From assembly GCA_028871195.1 (NCBI GenBank), contig JAGWNT010000025.1:1-44210 (forward strand): DNA of 44,210 nucleotides, read 5' to 3'. Positions 19,769 to 28,506 of the stretch are shown piece after piece. Each line of letters opens with the position of its first letter. The first letter of the stretch is position 1. The notes under the pieces were generated by a model. That model saw nothing but the letters and a program-made list of their open reading frames with translations. It had not been told where the DNA came from and did no database searches. The stretch is from REEB85 sp018971455. GTDB lineage: Bacteria; Pseudomonadota; Alphaproteobacteria; Acetobacterales; Acetobacteraceae. The translations under genes and the position numbers were made by a program.

Positions 19769-19941
19769 GGTCATCCCTCCGTCATCGTTTGCCGCAGCCT
19801 ATCGCAGGTTCCCGGCGGACGGAAACCGCCCGCCGGGCCGGCTTGCATCGTGCTTGACGCCTTGGCACCCGACCCATTACCGATCAGCGCAACGGATGCG
19901 CAGGCCGCACAGGCCGCGATCATGACAGGGGAGAAGGCGAA
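19769..19941. promoter_or_regulatory. Divergent promoter region between two solute-binding protein operons
   Basis: These 173 bp separate the starts of the peptide-type operon (minus) and the sugar ABC operon (plus), so both promoters must lie here. On the plus strand TTGACG at 19854-19859 is a good -35 match, but no convincing -10 follows at 16-18 bp. GGGGAGAAGG just before 19942 is a strong ribosome site for the sugar-binding protein. No open reading frame of interest is seen. Confidence 0.5.
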
Positions 19942-21006
19942 ATGGCCAAGAACACGCCGCAGGATCGTGACAGCGCCCGGGACTCGGGTTTTGCCCGGCG
20001 CGCCATGCTGGGCGGGGCCGCGCTCGGCGGGGCGCTGCTCGCCATGGGCACGGGCGAGGCGCGCGCCGCGGGCTGGCCGGCGCATCCCAGGTGGAAGCTG
20101 GTCTTCGTCAACCACGTCACCACCAATCCGTTCTTCGTGCCGACGCAGTACGGCATTCAGGATGCCTGCGCGATGACCGGCTGCGACTATCAGTGGACCG
20201 GTTCGCAGACCAGCAATGCCGCGGAAATGGTCAACGCCATGAACGCCGCGATCGCCGCCCGCGCCGATGCCATCGCGGTGCCGATCGTCGATCCGGTCGC
20301 GTTCAAGCGCCCGATCGCCCGCGCCATGGAGGCCGGCATTCCTGTGTTTTCCTACAATGCGGATGCCGATGCCGGGCGGCTGGCCTATATCGGACAGGAT
20401 CTTTATGCCGCCGGCGAGAAGATGGGCGATCGTATCGTCTCGCTGGTCGGATCGGGCAAGATCGTGCTCTTCATCTCCACGCCGGGCCAGCTCAACATCC
20501 AGCCGCGCATCGACGGCGCGCAGGCGGCCATCAAGAAATCGGGCAAGCCGATCACGGTCGAGGTCATCGCCACCGGGCCGACGGTCGATGAGGAGTTGTC
20601 CAAGATCAAGGCCTATTACATCGGTCACCAGGATGTGAAGGGCATGTTCGCCGTCGATGGCGGCAGCACCCAGGGCATTTCGGAGGTCATGCGCACCAGC
20701 GGCCTGGCGGCGAAGGGCATCCATGGCGGCGGCTTCGATCTGCTGCCGCGCACGCTGGCCAACATCCATGACGGGCACCTGGACTTCACCATCGACCAGC
20801 AGCCCTACCTGCAAGGCTTCTACACCGTGATGGAGATGGTCAATTTCCTTGCCTCGGGCGGGCTGGTCGGGCCGGCCGACGTCAACACCGGCCTGAAATT
20901 CGTCATCAAGGACAATGTCGGCCCCTACCTTGCCACCGCCACGCGCTACGAGGGCAAGACCGACAAGCAGTTGATCGTCAAGCGCAGCGGGCCGATCAAG
21001 GCGTGA
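19942..21006 (+). CDS. Sugar ABC transporter periplasmic binding protein (RbsB-like)
   Basis: The 354-residue product has a long N-terminal leader with twin arginines in FARRAMLGGAALGGALLAMG and a probable cleavage near EARAAGW, suggesting Tat or Sec export. The mature region is a periplasmic binding protein of the ribose/galactose family (VNHVTTNPFFVPTQYGIQDA, ARADAIAVPIVDP, GIPVFSYNADAD, FAVDGGSTQGI). The downstream permease and ATPase are translationally linked (GTGA overlaps), and a pentose-dehydrogenase-like gene ends the operon, so an aldopentose ligand is plausible. Confidence 0.9.
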   Translation: MAKNTPQDRDSARDSGFARRAMLGGAALGGALLAMGTGEARAAGWPAHPRWKLVFVNHVTTNPFFVPTQYGIQDACAMTGCDYQWTGSQTSNAAEMVNAMNAAIAARADAIAVPIVDPVAFKRPIARAMEAGIPVFSYNADADAGRLAYIGQDLYAAGEKMGDRIVSLVGSGKIVLFISTPGQLNIQPRIDGAQAAIKKSGKPITVEVIATGPTVDEELSKIKAYYIGHQDVKGMFAVDGGSTQGISEVMRTSGLAAKGIHGGGFDLLPRTLANIHDGHLDFTIDQQPYLQGFYTVMEMVNFLASGGLVGPADVNTGLKFVIKDNVGPYLATATRYEGKTDKQLIVKRSGPIKA

Positions 21007-21986
21007 GCAGCGCGGCGCGGGGCGCCGGGGCGGGCGGCGTGCTGGCCGCCTTCCTGCGCTGGCGCGAGGCGAGCATCATCCTCGTCGGCGTGCTGCTGAC
21101 GCTGTACTTCCAGGCCGCGAACGACAACTTCCTCAGCTCGGACAATCTGCAGACGCTGTCGCAGTTCATCGCCGCCTCGGCGATCATTGCGTGCGGCGAG
21201 ATCATGCTGCTGATCTGCGGCGAGATCGACCTCTCGGCCGGCCATGTCTTCGCCCTCTCGCCGTTCCTCATGCATTTCGCCAATGCGGCCGGTGCGCCGA
21301 TCGTGCCGTCCCTCCTGCTGGCGCTGGTGGCTGCGGCCGGCATCGGCCTGGTCAACGGGCTGATCACGGTCAAGCTGAAGGTGCCGTCTTTCGTCACCAC
21401 GCTCGGCACGCTCTATCTGCTGAACGGGTTCACGCTCACCGTCTCCCACGGCTCGCCGGTCGATACCGGCGGCAGCCCGGGTTTCGCCAATATCATGGGC
21501 GCATCGGGCTACGCCGAAATCAGCTGGGCTTTTGCCATCGTTCTGGTCATGCACTTCGTGCTGCGGCAGACGAGATGGGGACTGCACACCATTGCCGCCG
21601 GCGGCAACCTCATCGGCGCCGCCGAGGCCGGCATCGATGTCGGCCGCATCAAGATCGGCAATTTCATGCTGACCAGCGTGCTGGCGGGCTTTACCGGCAT
21701 CATCGAGGCGTTCCGCATCGGCTCCACCGACCCATTGGCGGGCGGCACGCCGATCATGTTCCTCGCGGTGGCGGCGGGCGTGATCGGCGGCACGCCGTTG
21801 GCCGGCGGGTCGGGCACGATCCTGGGCGGGCTGGTCGGCGCGATCGTGCTGGGCGTGCTTCGCGACGGCTTCACGCTGCAGGGCATCAACGCCTTCACCT
21901 TCGACATGATTCTCGGCGGCGCGATCCTGGTGGCGATGGTCTCGAACATCCATCTCGGCCGGCTCGGCCGCGGACGTGCGTCGTGA
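21003..21986 (+). CDS. Sugar ABC transporter permease (RbsC-like)
   Basis: The 327-residue membrane protein belongs to the branched sugar permease family. It has about 8-10 hydrophobic segments, ICGEIDLSAGHVFALSPF early (the conserved GGIDLSVG-like segment) and VPSFVTTLGTLYLLNGF. GTG at 21003 is the start, overlapping the stop of the binding-protein gene (GTGA). It forms the channel for the sugar importer and probably works as a homodimer. Confidence 0.91.
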   Translation: MSSAARGAGAGGVLAAFLRWREASIILVGVLLTLYFQAANDNFLSSDNLQTLSQFIAASAIIACGEIMLLICGEIDLSAGHVFALSPFLMHFANAAGAPIVPSLLLALVAAAGIGLVNGLITVKLKVPSFVTTLGTLYLLNGFTLTVSHGSPVDTGGSPGFANIMGASGYAEISWAFAIVLVMHFVLRQTRWGLHTIAAGGNLIGAAEAGIDVGRIKIGNFMLTSVLAGFTGIIEAFRIGSTDPLAGGTPIMFLAVAAGVIGGTPLAGGSGTILGGLVGAIVLGVLRDGFTLQGINAFTFDMILGGAILVAMVSNIHLGRLGRGRAS

Positions 21987-22738
21987 CCACGCTTTTGCGC
22001 GCGACGGACATCACCCGGCAATTCGGCAGCGTGACCGCGCTCGATGGGGTATCGCTGCACCTGGAACCGGGCGAGATCCTCGGCATTCTCGGCGACAACG
22101 GCGCCGGAAAATCGACGTTGATGAAGATCCTCACCGGCTACCAGCCGCCGAGTTCGGGACAGATCTGGATCGATGGCGCCGAGGTAGCGCTGCGCTCGGT
22201 CGATCACGCGCGCAGCCTGGGCATCGAATGCGTCTATCAGGATTTGGCGCTGGTCAATGGGCTGAGCGTCACCCACAACCTCTTTCTCAATCGGGAAATC
22301 CTGCGCGGCTTTCCGCCTTTCATGCTCGATAATCCGGCCATGCGCCGGCGGGCACGGGAGATTCTGGACGATATCGGGGTCAATATTCCCTCGGTCGACC
22401 TGGAGGTGGAGCGGCTGTCCGGCGGGCAGCGGCAGGCGATCGCGGTGGCGCGGGCCGTGGGCAGCGCCGCGCGCATCCTGCTGCTCGATGAGCCGCTGGC
22501 CGCGATGGGCGCACGTGAATCAGCGCTGATCATCGACCTCATCCAGCGCCTCAAGGGCCGCGGCGACATGGCGATCATCATGATCATGCACAATTACGCG
22601 CAGACCCTGGAAATTGCCGACCGCATCATGCTGATGCAGCACGGCACCGTGACCTATGAGGGGCGCGCGGCCGAAACCTCGGTGAGCGAATTGATGGAGA
22701 TCGTGCGTCGCGGATACCGCGCCGCGCGCTCGGCGTAG
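21983..22738 (+). CDS. Sugar ABC transporter ATP-binding protein (single domain, FrcA-like)
   Basis: The 251-residue protein has Walker A GDNGAGKS (37-44), Q-loop CVYQDLALVNGLSV, signature LSGGQRQAIAVARAV, Walker B ILLLDEPLAAMG and switch IMIMHN. It carries one nucleotide-binding domain, unlike the two-domain RbsA, so it should act as a homodimer, as in fructose/xylose-type FrcA systems. The D-loop reads AAMG in place of the usual SALD; a similar change is common in sugar importers. GTG start at 21983 overlaps the permease stop (GTGA). Confidence 0.92.
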   Translation: MTTLLRATDITRQFGSVTALDGVSLHLEPGEILGILGDNGAGKSTLMKILTGYQPPSSGQIWIDGAEVALRSVDHARSLGIECVYQDLALVNGLSVTHNLFLNREILRGFPPFMLDNPAMRRRAREILDDIGVNIPSVDLEVERLSGGQRQAIAVARAVGSAARILLLDEPLAAMGARESALIIDLIQRLKGRGDMAIIMIMHNYAQTLEIADRIMLMQHGTVTYEGRAAETSVSELMEIVRRGYRAARSA

Positions 22739-22747
22739 GAGGGGACG

Positions 22748-23518
22748 ATGTCGCCGCTCGATGCGAAATATCCCAGCCTGGCCGGGCAGGTGGTGCTGGT
22801 CACTGGCGGTGCGTCGGGCATCGGGGCAGCGCATGTGGCGCATTTCGCGGCGCAGGGCGCGCGGGTGGCCTTCCTCGACCGCGACAGCGAGGCCGCCGGG
22901 GCCCTGGGCGCGGATCTTCGCGCGCGGGGTCTCGCCGATCCCCTGTTCGTCGCCTGCGATCTGCGCGACATCGCGGCCCTGCGTTCGGCGGTGGCGGCGG
23001 TGCGCACCGCCCTCGGGCCGATCGGCGTGCTGGTCAACAATGCCGCTCATGACGAGCGGCATGCGTGGCAGGATGTGACCGTGGAGTACTGGGAGGATCG
23101 GTTGCAGGTCAATCTGCGCCACCAGTTCTTCGCCATCCAGGCGGTGGCGCCCGACATGCTGGCGGCGGGCGGGGGTTCGATCATCAATTTCGGCTCGATC
23201 AGCTGGCGCCTCGGCCAGGGCGGCATGCCCGCCTACACCACGGCGAAGGCCGGGATCGAGGGGCTGACGCGCAGCTTCGCGCGCGATCTCGGCCCCGCCA
23301 ATATCCGGGTGAACTGCGTCATTCCGGGCTGGATCATGACCGCCCGCCAACTCGCCCTGTGGGTCACGCCGGAGGCCAAGGCCGCGACGCTGAATGCGCA
23401 ATGTCTGAAGCAGATGCTGGTGCCCGATGACGTGGCCCGCCTGGTGTTGTGGCTTGCCGCGAGCGACAGCCGCATGTGCACCGGGCAGAGCTGGGTGGTG
23501 GATGGCGGGCGGCTTTAG
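22748..23518 (+). CDS. SDR sugar dehydrogenase, D-xylose/L-arabinose dehydrogenase-like
   Basis: This 256-residue short-chain dehydrogenase has NAD motif TGGASGIG (about 19-26), LVNNAAHDERH, the catalytic INFGSISW...PAYTTAKAGIEG set (Ser, Tyr, Lys) and ends TGQSWVVDGGRL. Several distinctive segments (YPSLAGQVVLVTGG, VNLRHQFF, INFGSISWRLG, QCLKQMLVPDDVA) closely resemble the Caulobacter D-xylose 1-dehydrogenase as I recall it. That enzyme makes xylonolactone, the first step of the Weimberg/Dahms routes. AGGAGGGG precedes the ATG, 9 nt after the ABC ATPase gene. Other aldoses are possible. Confidence 0.87.
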   Translation: MSPLDAKYPSLAGQVVLVTGGASGIGAAHVAHFAAQGARVAFLDRDSEAAGALGADLRARGLADPLFVACDLRDIAALRSAVAAVRTALGPIGVLVNNAAHDERHAWQDVTVEYWEDRLQVNLRHQFFAIQAVAPDMLAAGGGSIINFGSISWRLGQGGMPAYTTAKAGIEGLTRSFARDLGPANIRVNCVIPGWIMTARQLALWVTPEAKAATLNAQCLKQMLVPDDVARLVLWLAASDSRMCTGQSWVVDGGRL

Positions 23519-23530
23519 TTCATCCCGCCA
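23503..23530. terminator. Inverted repeat spanning two convergent stop codons
   Basis: TGGCGGG (23503-23509) and CCCGCCA (23524-23530) form a 7-bp stem around a 14-nt loop that contains both stop codons, the TAG of the SDR gene (23516-23518) and the complement TCA of the TPR gene (23520-23522). It could act as a shared terminator. The stem is short and the loop large, so confidence is modest. Confidence 0.4.
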
Positions 23531-25106
23531 GCGCCCGCACGACCGCCCCGAGCACATCATCCCACGTCCCGGGCGTTGCCTGGCGGAACAGCCGCATCCC
23601 GGGATACCAGGGGCTGTCCGCACGATCGCGCAGCCAGCGGAAGTCGCTGGCGTGCTGCAGCAGCACGGCGCAGGGCCGCGCCATCGCGCCGGCGAGATGG
23701 GCGACGGAGGTATCGACGGTGATGATGTGATCGAGGCAGGCCAGCAGGGCGGCTGTCTCCTGGAAATCCGTCAGAAGATGGTCATGGCGGATGACCCCGT
23801 CCCTCGGCGCGTCGGCGGCAATCTCCTTCTGGATGAGGTGCAGCTCGGCATCGAGCGCGCCAAGCCGGTCCACCATCCTGGCGGGCGGAATGGAGCGGAT
23901 GGCATCGTCCGGATGGTCGGCGCTGCCAGACCAGGCGATGCCGATGCGCCGGCGGCGCTTCGGCCCGAGCCGGGCCTGCCATTTCGCCACGCGCGGGGCG
24001 TCCGCGTGGAGATAGGGTGACGGTGCGGGAATCGTCGCCAGCCGCGTCTGGAAAAGATACGGCAGGCTGAGCAGCGGCGCGTGAACATCGCAGGCCGGGT
24101 GTGCGGTCTCCGCGGCCACGATTTCATCGGCCATTCCGCCGAGCAGCCCGACCAGCGGCGCCTGCACCTGAAGGATGACATGCGCGCCGCGTTGGCGGGC
24201 GAGGGCGGCGTAGCGCGCGAACTGGATGGTGTCGCCCAACCCCTGCTCGGCGTGCAGCAGCAGGCGCAGGCCGGCGAGCGGCGTAGCACCATCCCATGCG
24301 GGTGCGTCGACGGGGATTTCGTCGGCGGTGAAGCGCGCATCCTGCCAGCGGCTTTCATAGGCGGGCCAGCCGCGCGCACAGTCACCCTGGGCGAGCAGGG
24401 CCAGGCCCTCGCCGAACCGGGCCTGAACCAGGTTCGGGTCCCGGGCGATGGCGCGCCCGAACCAGGAGGCGGCCGATTGCGGCTGGTCCAGGGCGAGCAG
24501 CGCGCCGCCGAGATTGTTGCAGATCTCCGGATCATCCGGCGCGATGGTGTGGGCGCGGTACAGATGAACCAGCGCCTCCTGCGGCCGGTGCAGGGCGAGC
24601 AGGGCCGATGCGGCGTTGTTTAACGTGCCGGCATAGCCGGGTTGCAGCGCATGGGCGCGCTCATAGCAGGCCAGCGCCTCCGCGTGCCGGCCCTCGGCGC
24701 GCAAGGCGTTGCCGAGATTGTTGTGGGCGCCGGCATGTCCGGGCTTCAGTTGCAGGGCGCGCCGGAAGCACGCCTGCGCCGCGGCGGCATCGCCGGTCGC
24801 GTGCAGGACATTGCCGAGATTGTAGTGCAGCTCGGCCAGGCCGGGCGCCAGCGCCAGCGCCGCGCGATAGGCACCGATGGCTTCCGTGTGACGACCGAGC
24901 CCGGTCAGCGCGTTGCCGAGATTGTTCTGGGCGTCCACGTTGAGCGGCGCGATCTGGCTGGCCCGGAGCAGATGGAGCACGGACTCGTCCCGCGCGCCCG
25001 CATGCCACAGCGCGGTCCCGAGGGCGAGGAGGATCGCGGCGTCATCAGGCCGCGTGGCCAGGCTCCCGCGAAGGGCGCCGATGGCATCGGGCGTGGTGAC
25101 GGACAC
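23520..25106 (-). CDS. TPR-repeat protein with GT9-like glycosyltransferase domain (copy 1)
   Basis: The 528-residue protein has about seven 34-residue TPR units in residues 1-250 (repeats such as AQNNLGNALTGLGRHTEAI, ELHYNLGNVLHATGDAAAA). A C-terminal domain (about 265-528) resembles glycosyltransferase family 9: LLLHAEQGLGDTIQFARY, RIGIAWSGSADHP and ITVDTSVAHLAGAMARP, where the Asp/Ser/His near the end is the usual nucleotide-sugar-binding part. GTG start at 25106 has AGGGA 7 nt upstream. It is a tandem paralogue of the next gene, only 3 nt away. The acceptor is unknown; protein or surface glycan modification is a guess. Confidence 0.85.
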   Translation of the reverse strand: MSVTTPDAIGALRGSLATRPDDAAILLALGTALWHAGARDESVLHLLRASQIAPLNVDAQNNLGNALTGLGRHTEAIGAYRAALALAPGLAELHYNLGNVLHATGDAAAAQACFRRALQLKPGHAGAHNNLGNALRAEGRHAEALACYERAHALQPGYAGTLNNAASALLALHRPQEALVHLYRAHTIAPDDPEICNNLGGALLALDQPQSAASWFGRAIARDPNLVQARFGEGLALLAQGDCARGWPAYESRWQDARFTADEIPVDAPAWDGATPLAGLRLLLHAEQGLGDTIQFARYAALARQRGAHVILQVQAPLVGLLGGMADEIVAAETAHPACDVHAPLLSLPYLFQTRLATIPAPSPYLHADAPRVAKWQARLGPKRRRRIGIAWSGSADHPDDAIRSIPPARMVDRLGALDAELHLIQKEIAADAPRDGVIRHDHLLTDFQETAALLACLDHIITVDTSVAHLAGAMARPCAVLLQHASDFRWLRDRADSPWYPGMRLFRQATPGTWDDVLGAVVRALAG

Positions 25107-25109
25107 CGC

Positions 25110-26618
25110 CTAGTCCCTGGCCGGCCGAAACCGGAGCAGTGCGGCCGCGATCTGCGCGATCGGGCTGCGCCAGTCACCCGGGCGGGGTTGGCGCCAGAGG
25201 CGGGCGGTTGGATACCAGGGCGAGTCGGTGCGCGCGCGCATCCAGCGGAAATCGGCGGCGTAAGGGACCAGCACCCAGAGCGGGCGGCCCATCGCGCCGG
25301 CCAGATGGGCGATCGAGGTATCGACGGAGATGACGAGATCCATCGCCGCCAGAATGGCCGCGGTGTCGGCGAAGTCGTGCAGCGCGGCGGCATGGTTGCG
25401 CAGCTGGGTGGCGCGCCGCATTTCGGCGGCGTCCTGCCGGCGGATCATGGTTTGCAGGGCATGGAACGTGACGCCGGGAACGGCGAGGAGGGGGGCCAGG
25501 TCGGCGAGCCTGATCGAGCGATGCCGGTCCATTTCGTGATCGGGATTCCCCGACCATGCGAGCCCCACTTGCAAGCCTTGCCTCGCCCCGATCCGGGCGC
25601 GCCATTCCTGCCTCTGGCGCGCCCCGGCATTGAGATAGGGGATTTCGGCTGGAATCGTTGCCAGAGTGGTGGCAAAGGCATGTGGCAGGCTGAGCAGCGG
25701 GATCTGGGCGTCGCAGCGGGGGACGGGGTCCTCCGGGCCGATGGTCACGTCGGCTAATCCGCCCAGCAGCCGGTGCAGCGGGCCGGGCGCGCACAGCACC
25801 ACGCGGGCGCCCCGTCGGCGCAGCAGCGGCAGGTAGCGGGCGAACTGGATGGTGTCGCCGGCACCTTGTTCGGCGAGAACCAGAATGGTCGTGCCCCCCG
25901 GTTCCATGCCGGCGTGCCAGCGCGGGATTGCGGGATCGGCGCGCGGGACGCGCAGGCGCGCGTCCTGCAGGCGGGCCTCGAAGCCCTCCCATCCTTCGTC
26001 GAGCCGGCCCAGGGTCAGCAGGGCGAGGCCCTCTCCGAAGCGGCTTTGCAAATCGTCGGGTCGTACCTGGCGGGCGCGGCAGAACCATGAGAGCGCCTCC
26101 TCCGCGCGGCCCAGCCGCAACAGCGCCTCGCCAATGGAGGCGAAGGCCGGCAAATGCGGCGGCCGGCCTTGCGCGGCCTGGTGGAGCCATGCCAGCGCCT
26201 CCTCCGGCCGGTGCAGATCGAGCAGCGCGGTGGCGAGATTGTAGCGCGCCGCGGCATCGTGCGGGCACAGATGCACGGCCCGGCGATAGGATTCCAGCGC
26301 CGCGTCCGGCCGTTTGAGGCGGCGCAGGAGAGTCCCCAGATTGGTGTGGGCGCCGGCATGGGCGGGCGCGACGGCGAGTGCGCGACGGTAGGCCGCGAGG
26401 GCAGGCGCGAGGCGTCCATCCTGCGCCAGCGCATTGGCCAAGTTGTAGTGCAGCTCCGCATGGTCCGGCAGGTGGCGCAGCGCCTGGCGATAGAGTGCTA
26501 TCGCCCGCCGGGCATCGCCGGCGCCGAGGCAGGCATTGGCGCGCTCGTTGAGCACCGCCGCGTCGTGCGGCGGGATGGGCTGGCGGGGCGTGATGTCAGA
26601 ACGAGGTGTAGCCATCAT
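25110..26618 (-). CDS. TPR-repeat protein with GT9-like glycosyltransferase domain (copy 2)
   Basis: The 502-residue paralogue of the neighbouring gene has TPR repeats in about residues 15-240 (ELHYNLANALAQDGRLAPAL, GAHTNLGTLLRRLKRPDAAL) and a GT9-like C-terminal domain with VLAEQGAGDTIQFARYLPL, VGLAWSGNPDHE and ISVDTSIAHLAGAMGRP. The shared closing segment DSPWYPTARLWRQ matches DSPWYPGMRLFRQ in copy 1. It starts at 26618 or 26615 inside the 3' end of the SDR gene, with an overlap of about 20 nt, so translation is probably coupled. No good ribosome site is seen upstream. Confidence 0.84.
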   Translation of the reverse strand: MMATPRSDITPRQPIPPHDAAVLNERANACLGAGDARRAIALYRQALRHLPDHAELHYNLANALAQDGRLAPALAAYRRALAVAPAHAGAHTNLGTLLRRLKRPDAALESYRRAVHLCPHDAAARYNLATALLDLHRPEEALAWLHQAAQGRPPHLPAFASIGEALLRLGRAEEALSWFCRARQVRPDDLQSRFGEGLALLTLGRLDEGWEGFEARLQDARLRVPRADPAIPRWHAGMEPGGTTILVLAEQGAGDTIQFARYLPLLRRRGARVVLCAPGPLHRLLGGLADVTIGPEDPVPRCDAQIPLLSLPHAFATTLATIPAEIPYLNAGARQRQEWRARIGARQGLQVGLAWSGNPDHEMDRHRSIRLADLAPLLAVPGVTFHALQTMIRRQDAAEMRRATQLRNHAAALHDFADTAAILAAMDLVISVDTSIAHLAGAMGRPLWVLVPYAADFRWMRARTDSPWYPTARLWRQPRPGDWRSPIAQIAAALLRFRPARD

Positions 26619-27354
26619 CGGCGGTGATCACGGCGCCGTTGATGAAGCGGGCCGCCTCGCCGCTGCACAGCAGCCGCAGCACGCCGTCAAGGTCGCGTGC
26701 CTCGCCCATGCGCCGCCGCGGCAGCCCCGCCACCATGCGCTGGCCGGCATCGGTCTGCAGGAACTCCGCGCTGATCTCGGTGGCGATGTAGCCCGGGCAG
26801 ATGGCGTTGGTGTTGATGCCATGGCGCCCCCATTCGCGGGCCATGGCGTGCGTCATCTGCACCATGGCCGCCTTGGAGATGCTGTAGACGGATTGCTGGC
26901 CGAGCGTGCGCATGGCGGCGATGGAGGCGATGTTGACGATGCGCCCGGCGATCCCGTGCCGGATCATCTGCCGGGCGGCGCTCTGCGCGAGGAAGAAGGC
27001 GCCGCGCAGGTTGGTGTTCATCACCGCGTTGAAATCGGCCTCCTCCACCGCCTCGAGCCGCGCCTGGTGGCTGATGCCGGCATTGTTGACGAGGATCTCG
27101 ATCGGCCCGAGCGCGCTCTCCGCCGCCGCCGCGGCTTCGCGCACGGATGGCGTGCTCGCGGCGTCCATCGCCAGGCAGGTGATTTCGGCTCCGCCCGCGC
27201 GCAACTCGGCGGCCAGGCTTTCCAGCCGGTCGAGGCGGCGGGCGGCGATGGCGATGCGGGCGCCCTCCTGTGCCAGCACCTCGGCGAAGCGGCGCCCGAG
27301 GCCGGACGAGGCGCCGGAGATGAAGGCGACGCGGCCGGAGATCTCGCTGGACAT
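26596..27354 (-). CDS. Short-chain dehydrogenase/reductase (SDR)
   Basis: A 252-residue classical SDR: NAD(P) motif SGASSGLG (about 13-20), LVNNAGISHQ, catalytic Ser in NIASIAAM and the Tyr-x-x-x-Lys in SVYSISKAAMVQ, and a closing VITADDGYTSF. Similar SDRs reduce or oxidise hydroxyacyl or alicyclic alcohols. It follows the nitronate-monooxygenase-like gene by 17 nt and is cotranscribed with the two TPR proteins. Confidence 0.9.
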   Translation of the reverse strand: MSSEISGRVAFISGASSGLGRRFAEVLAQEGARIAIAARRLDRLESLAAELRAGGAEITCLAMDAASTPSVREAAAAAESALGPIEILVNNAGISHQARLEAVEEADFNAVMNTNLRGAFFLAQSAARQMIRHGIAGRIVNIASIAAMRTLGQQSVYSISKAAMVQMTHAMAREWGRHGINTNAICPGYIATEISAEFLQTDAGQRMVAGLPRRRMGEARDLDGVLRLLCSGEAARFINGAVITADDGYTSF

Positions 27355-27371
27355 CGTGGCTCCGTATGGTT

Positions 27372-28322
27372 TCAGGCGGCGAGGCGCTGGCGGGCGGCGG
27401 CGTATTCGGCGCCGATCCGCGCGATGAGGTCAGCCGCCGGCACGACGGCATGGACGGCGCCGATGCCCTGGCCCGAGCCCCAGATATCCTTCCATGCCTT
27501 GGGCTTGTCGGCGGCGAAGCTCATCTTCGAGGGATCGGAAGTTGGCAGGTTGTCCGGGTCGAGCCCAGCGCGCGCCAGGCTGGCCTTCAGATAATTGCCG
27601 TGCACGCCGGTGATGAGGTTGGTGTAGACGATGTCGGCGGCCGAACTTTCGACGATCATCTGCTTGTAGGCCGGCACGGCATTGGCCTCCTGCGTCGCGA
27701 TGAAGGCCGATCCGATATAGGCGAAATCGGCGCCCATCGCCTGCGCCGCGAGCACCGCGCCGCCGGTGGCGATCGCCCCCGAAAGGGCCAGGGGCCCGTC
27801 GAACCAGGCGCGGATTTCCTGAATCAGCGCAAAGGGCGAGGTGGTGCCGGCATGCCCGCCGGCGCCGGCCGCCACGGCAATCAGGCCGTCAGCGCCCTTC
27901 TCGATCGCCTTGTGGGCGAAGCGGTTGTTGATGACGTCGTGCAGCACGATGCCGCCATAGGAATGGGCGGCCTGGTTGACGTCCTCTCGCGCGCCGAGCG
28001 AGGTGATCATGATCGGCACGCGGTATTTCACGCACATGGCGATATCGTGATCGAGCCGCTCATTGCTGCGGTGGACGATCTGGTTCACCGCGAAGGGGGC
28101 GGCGGGCCGGTCCGGGTGCTTTGCGTCATGCTCGCCAAGCTCGCCCGTGATGCGCTTGAGCCATTCCTCCAGCATGTCGGCGGGCCGCGCGTTCAACGCG
28201 GGAAAACTGCCGACAATGCCGGATTTGCACTGCGCCAGCACGAGCTCCGGCGTGGAGACGATGAACATCGGCGAGGCGATGATCGGCAGGCGCAAATGTT
28301 GCAGCACGGGGGGAAGGGGCAT
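27372..28322 (-). CDS. Nitronate monooxygenase-like flavin enzyme
   Basis: The 316-residue FMN-binding TIM barrel starts MPLPPVLQHLRLPIIASPMF, a family-typical opening, and carries AAGAGGHAGTTSPF (with the active-site His of the nitronate monooxygenase/2-nitropropane dioxygenase family) and GAIATGGAVLAAQAMGADFA. Substrates in this family include alkyl nitronates and other flavin-oxidised compounds; many members annotated this way have unknown substrates. An upstream Met at 28355 is possible. It is first in a minus-strand operon and divergent from the acyl-CoA dehydrogenase operon. Confidence 0.87.
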   Translation of the reverse strand: MPLPPVLQHLRLPIIASPMFIVSTPELVLAQCKSGIVGSFPALNARPADMLEEWLKRITGELGEHDAKHPDRPAAPFAVNQIVHRSNERLDHDIAMCVKYRVPIMITSLGAREDVNQAAHSYGGIVLHDVINNRFAHKAIEKGADGLIAVAAGAGGHAGTTSPFALIQEIRAWFDGPLALSGAIATGGAVLAAQAMGADFAYIGSAFIATQEANAVPAYKQMIVESSAADIVYTNLITGVHGNYLKASLARAGLDPDNLPTSDPSKMSFAADKPKAWKDIWGSGQGIGAVHAVVPAADLIARIGAEYAAARQRLAA

Positions 28323-28418
28323 GCGGGCTCTCACGGCGGGGACGATGCGGGGCATACTGCCATGGCTGGCGCCCCCGCGTCCAAGAGGAGGGTTGCGCCG
28401 GGCGGTTGCCCGGGACGA

Positions 28419-28447
28419 TTGACGCCGTCGCGCCGGGCTCGTCAAAT
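28419..28447 (+). promoter_or_regulatory. Candidate sigma-70 promoter of the acyl-CoA dehydrogenase operon
   Basis: TTGACG (28419-28424) and TCAAAT (28442-28447) are separated by exactly 17 bp, matching 5 of 6 and 4 of 6 consensus bases. A transcript would start near 28454, leaving a leader of about 50 nt before the ATG at 28507 (GGAGG at about -12). It lies in the 184-bp gap divergent from the NMO-like gene. Confidence 0.5.
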
Positions 28448-28506
28448 TGCCCCAACGCGCGGCGGCCGGCTGGTGGAGCCGGCGAGACCCGTCATGGAGG
28501 AACCCG

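Noticed and set aside
18077..20176. 699-residue open frame on the plus strand
   Set aside because: It is antisense to the family 5 binding protein and crosses the divergent promoter region and the start of the sugar-binding protein gene.
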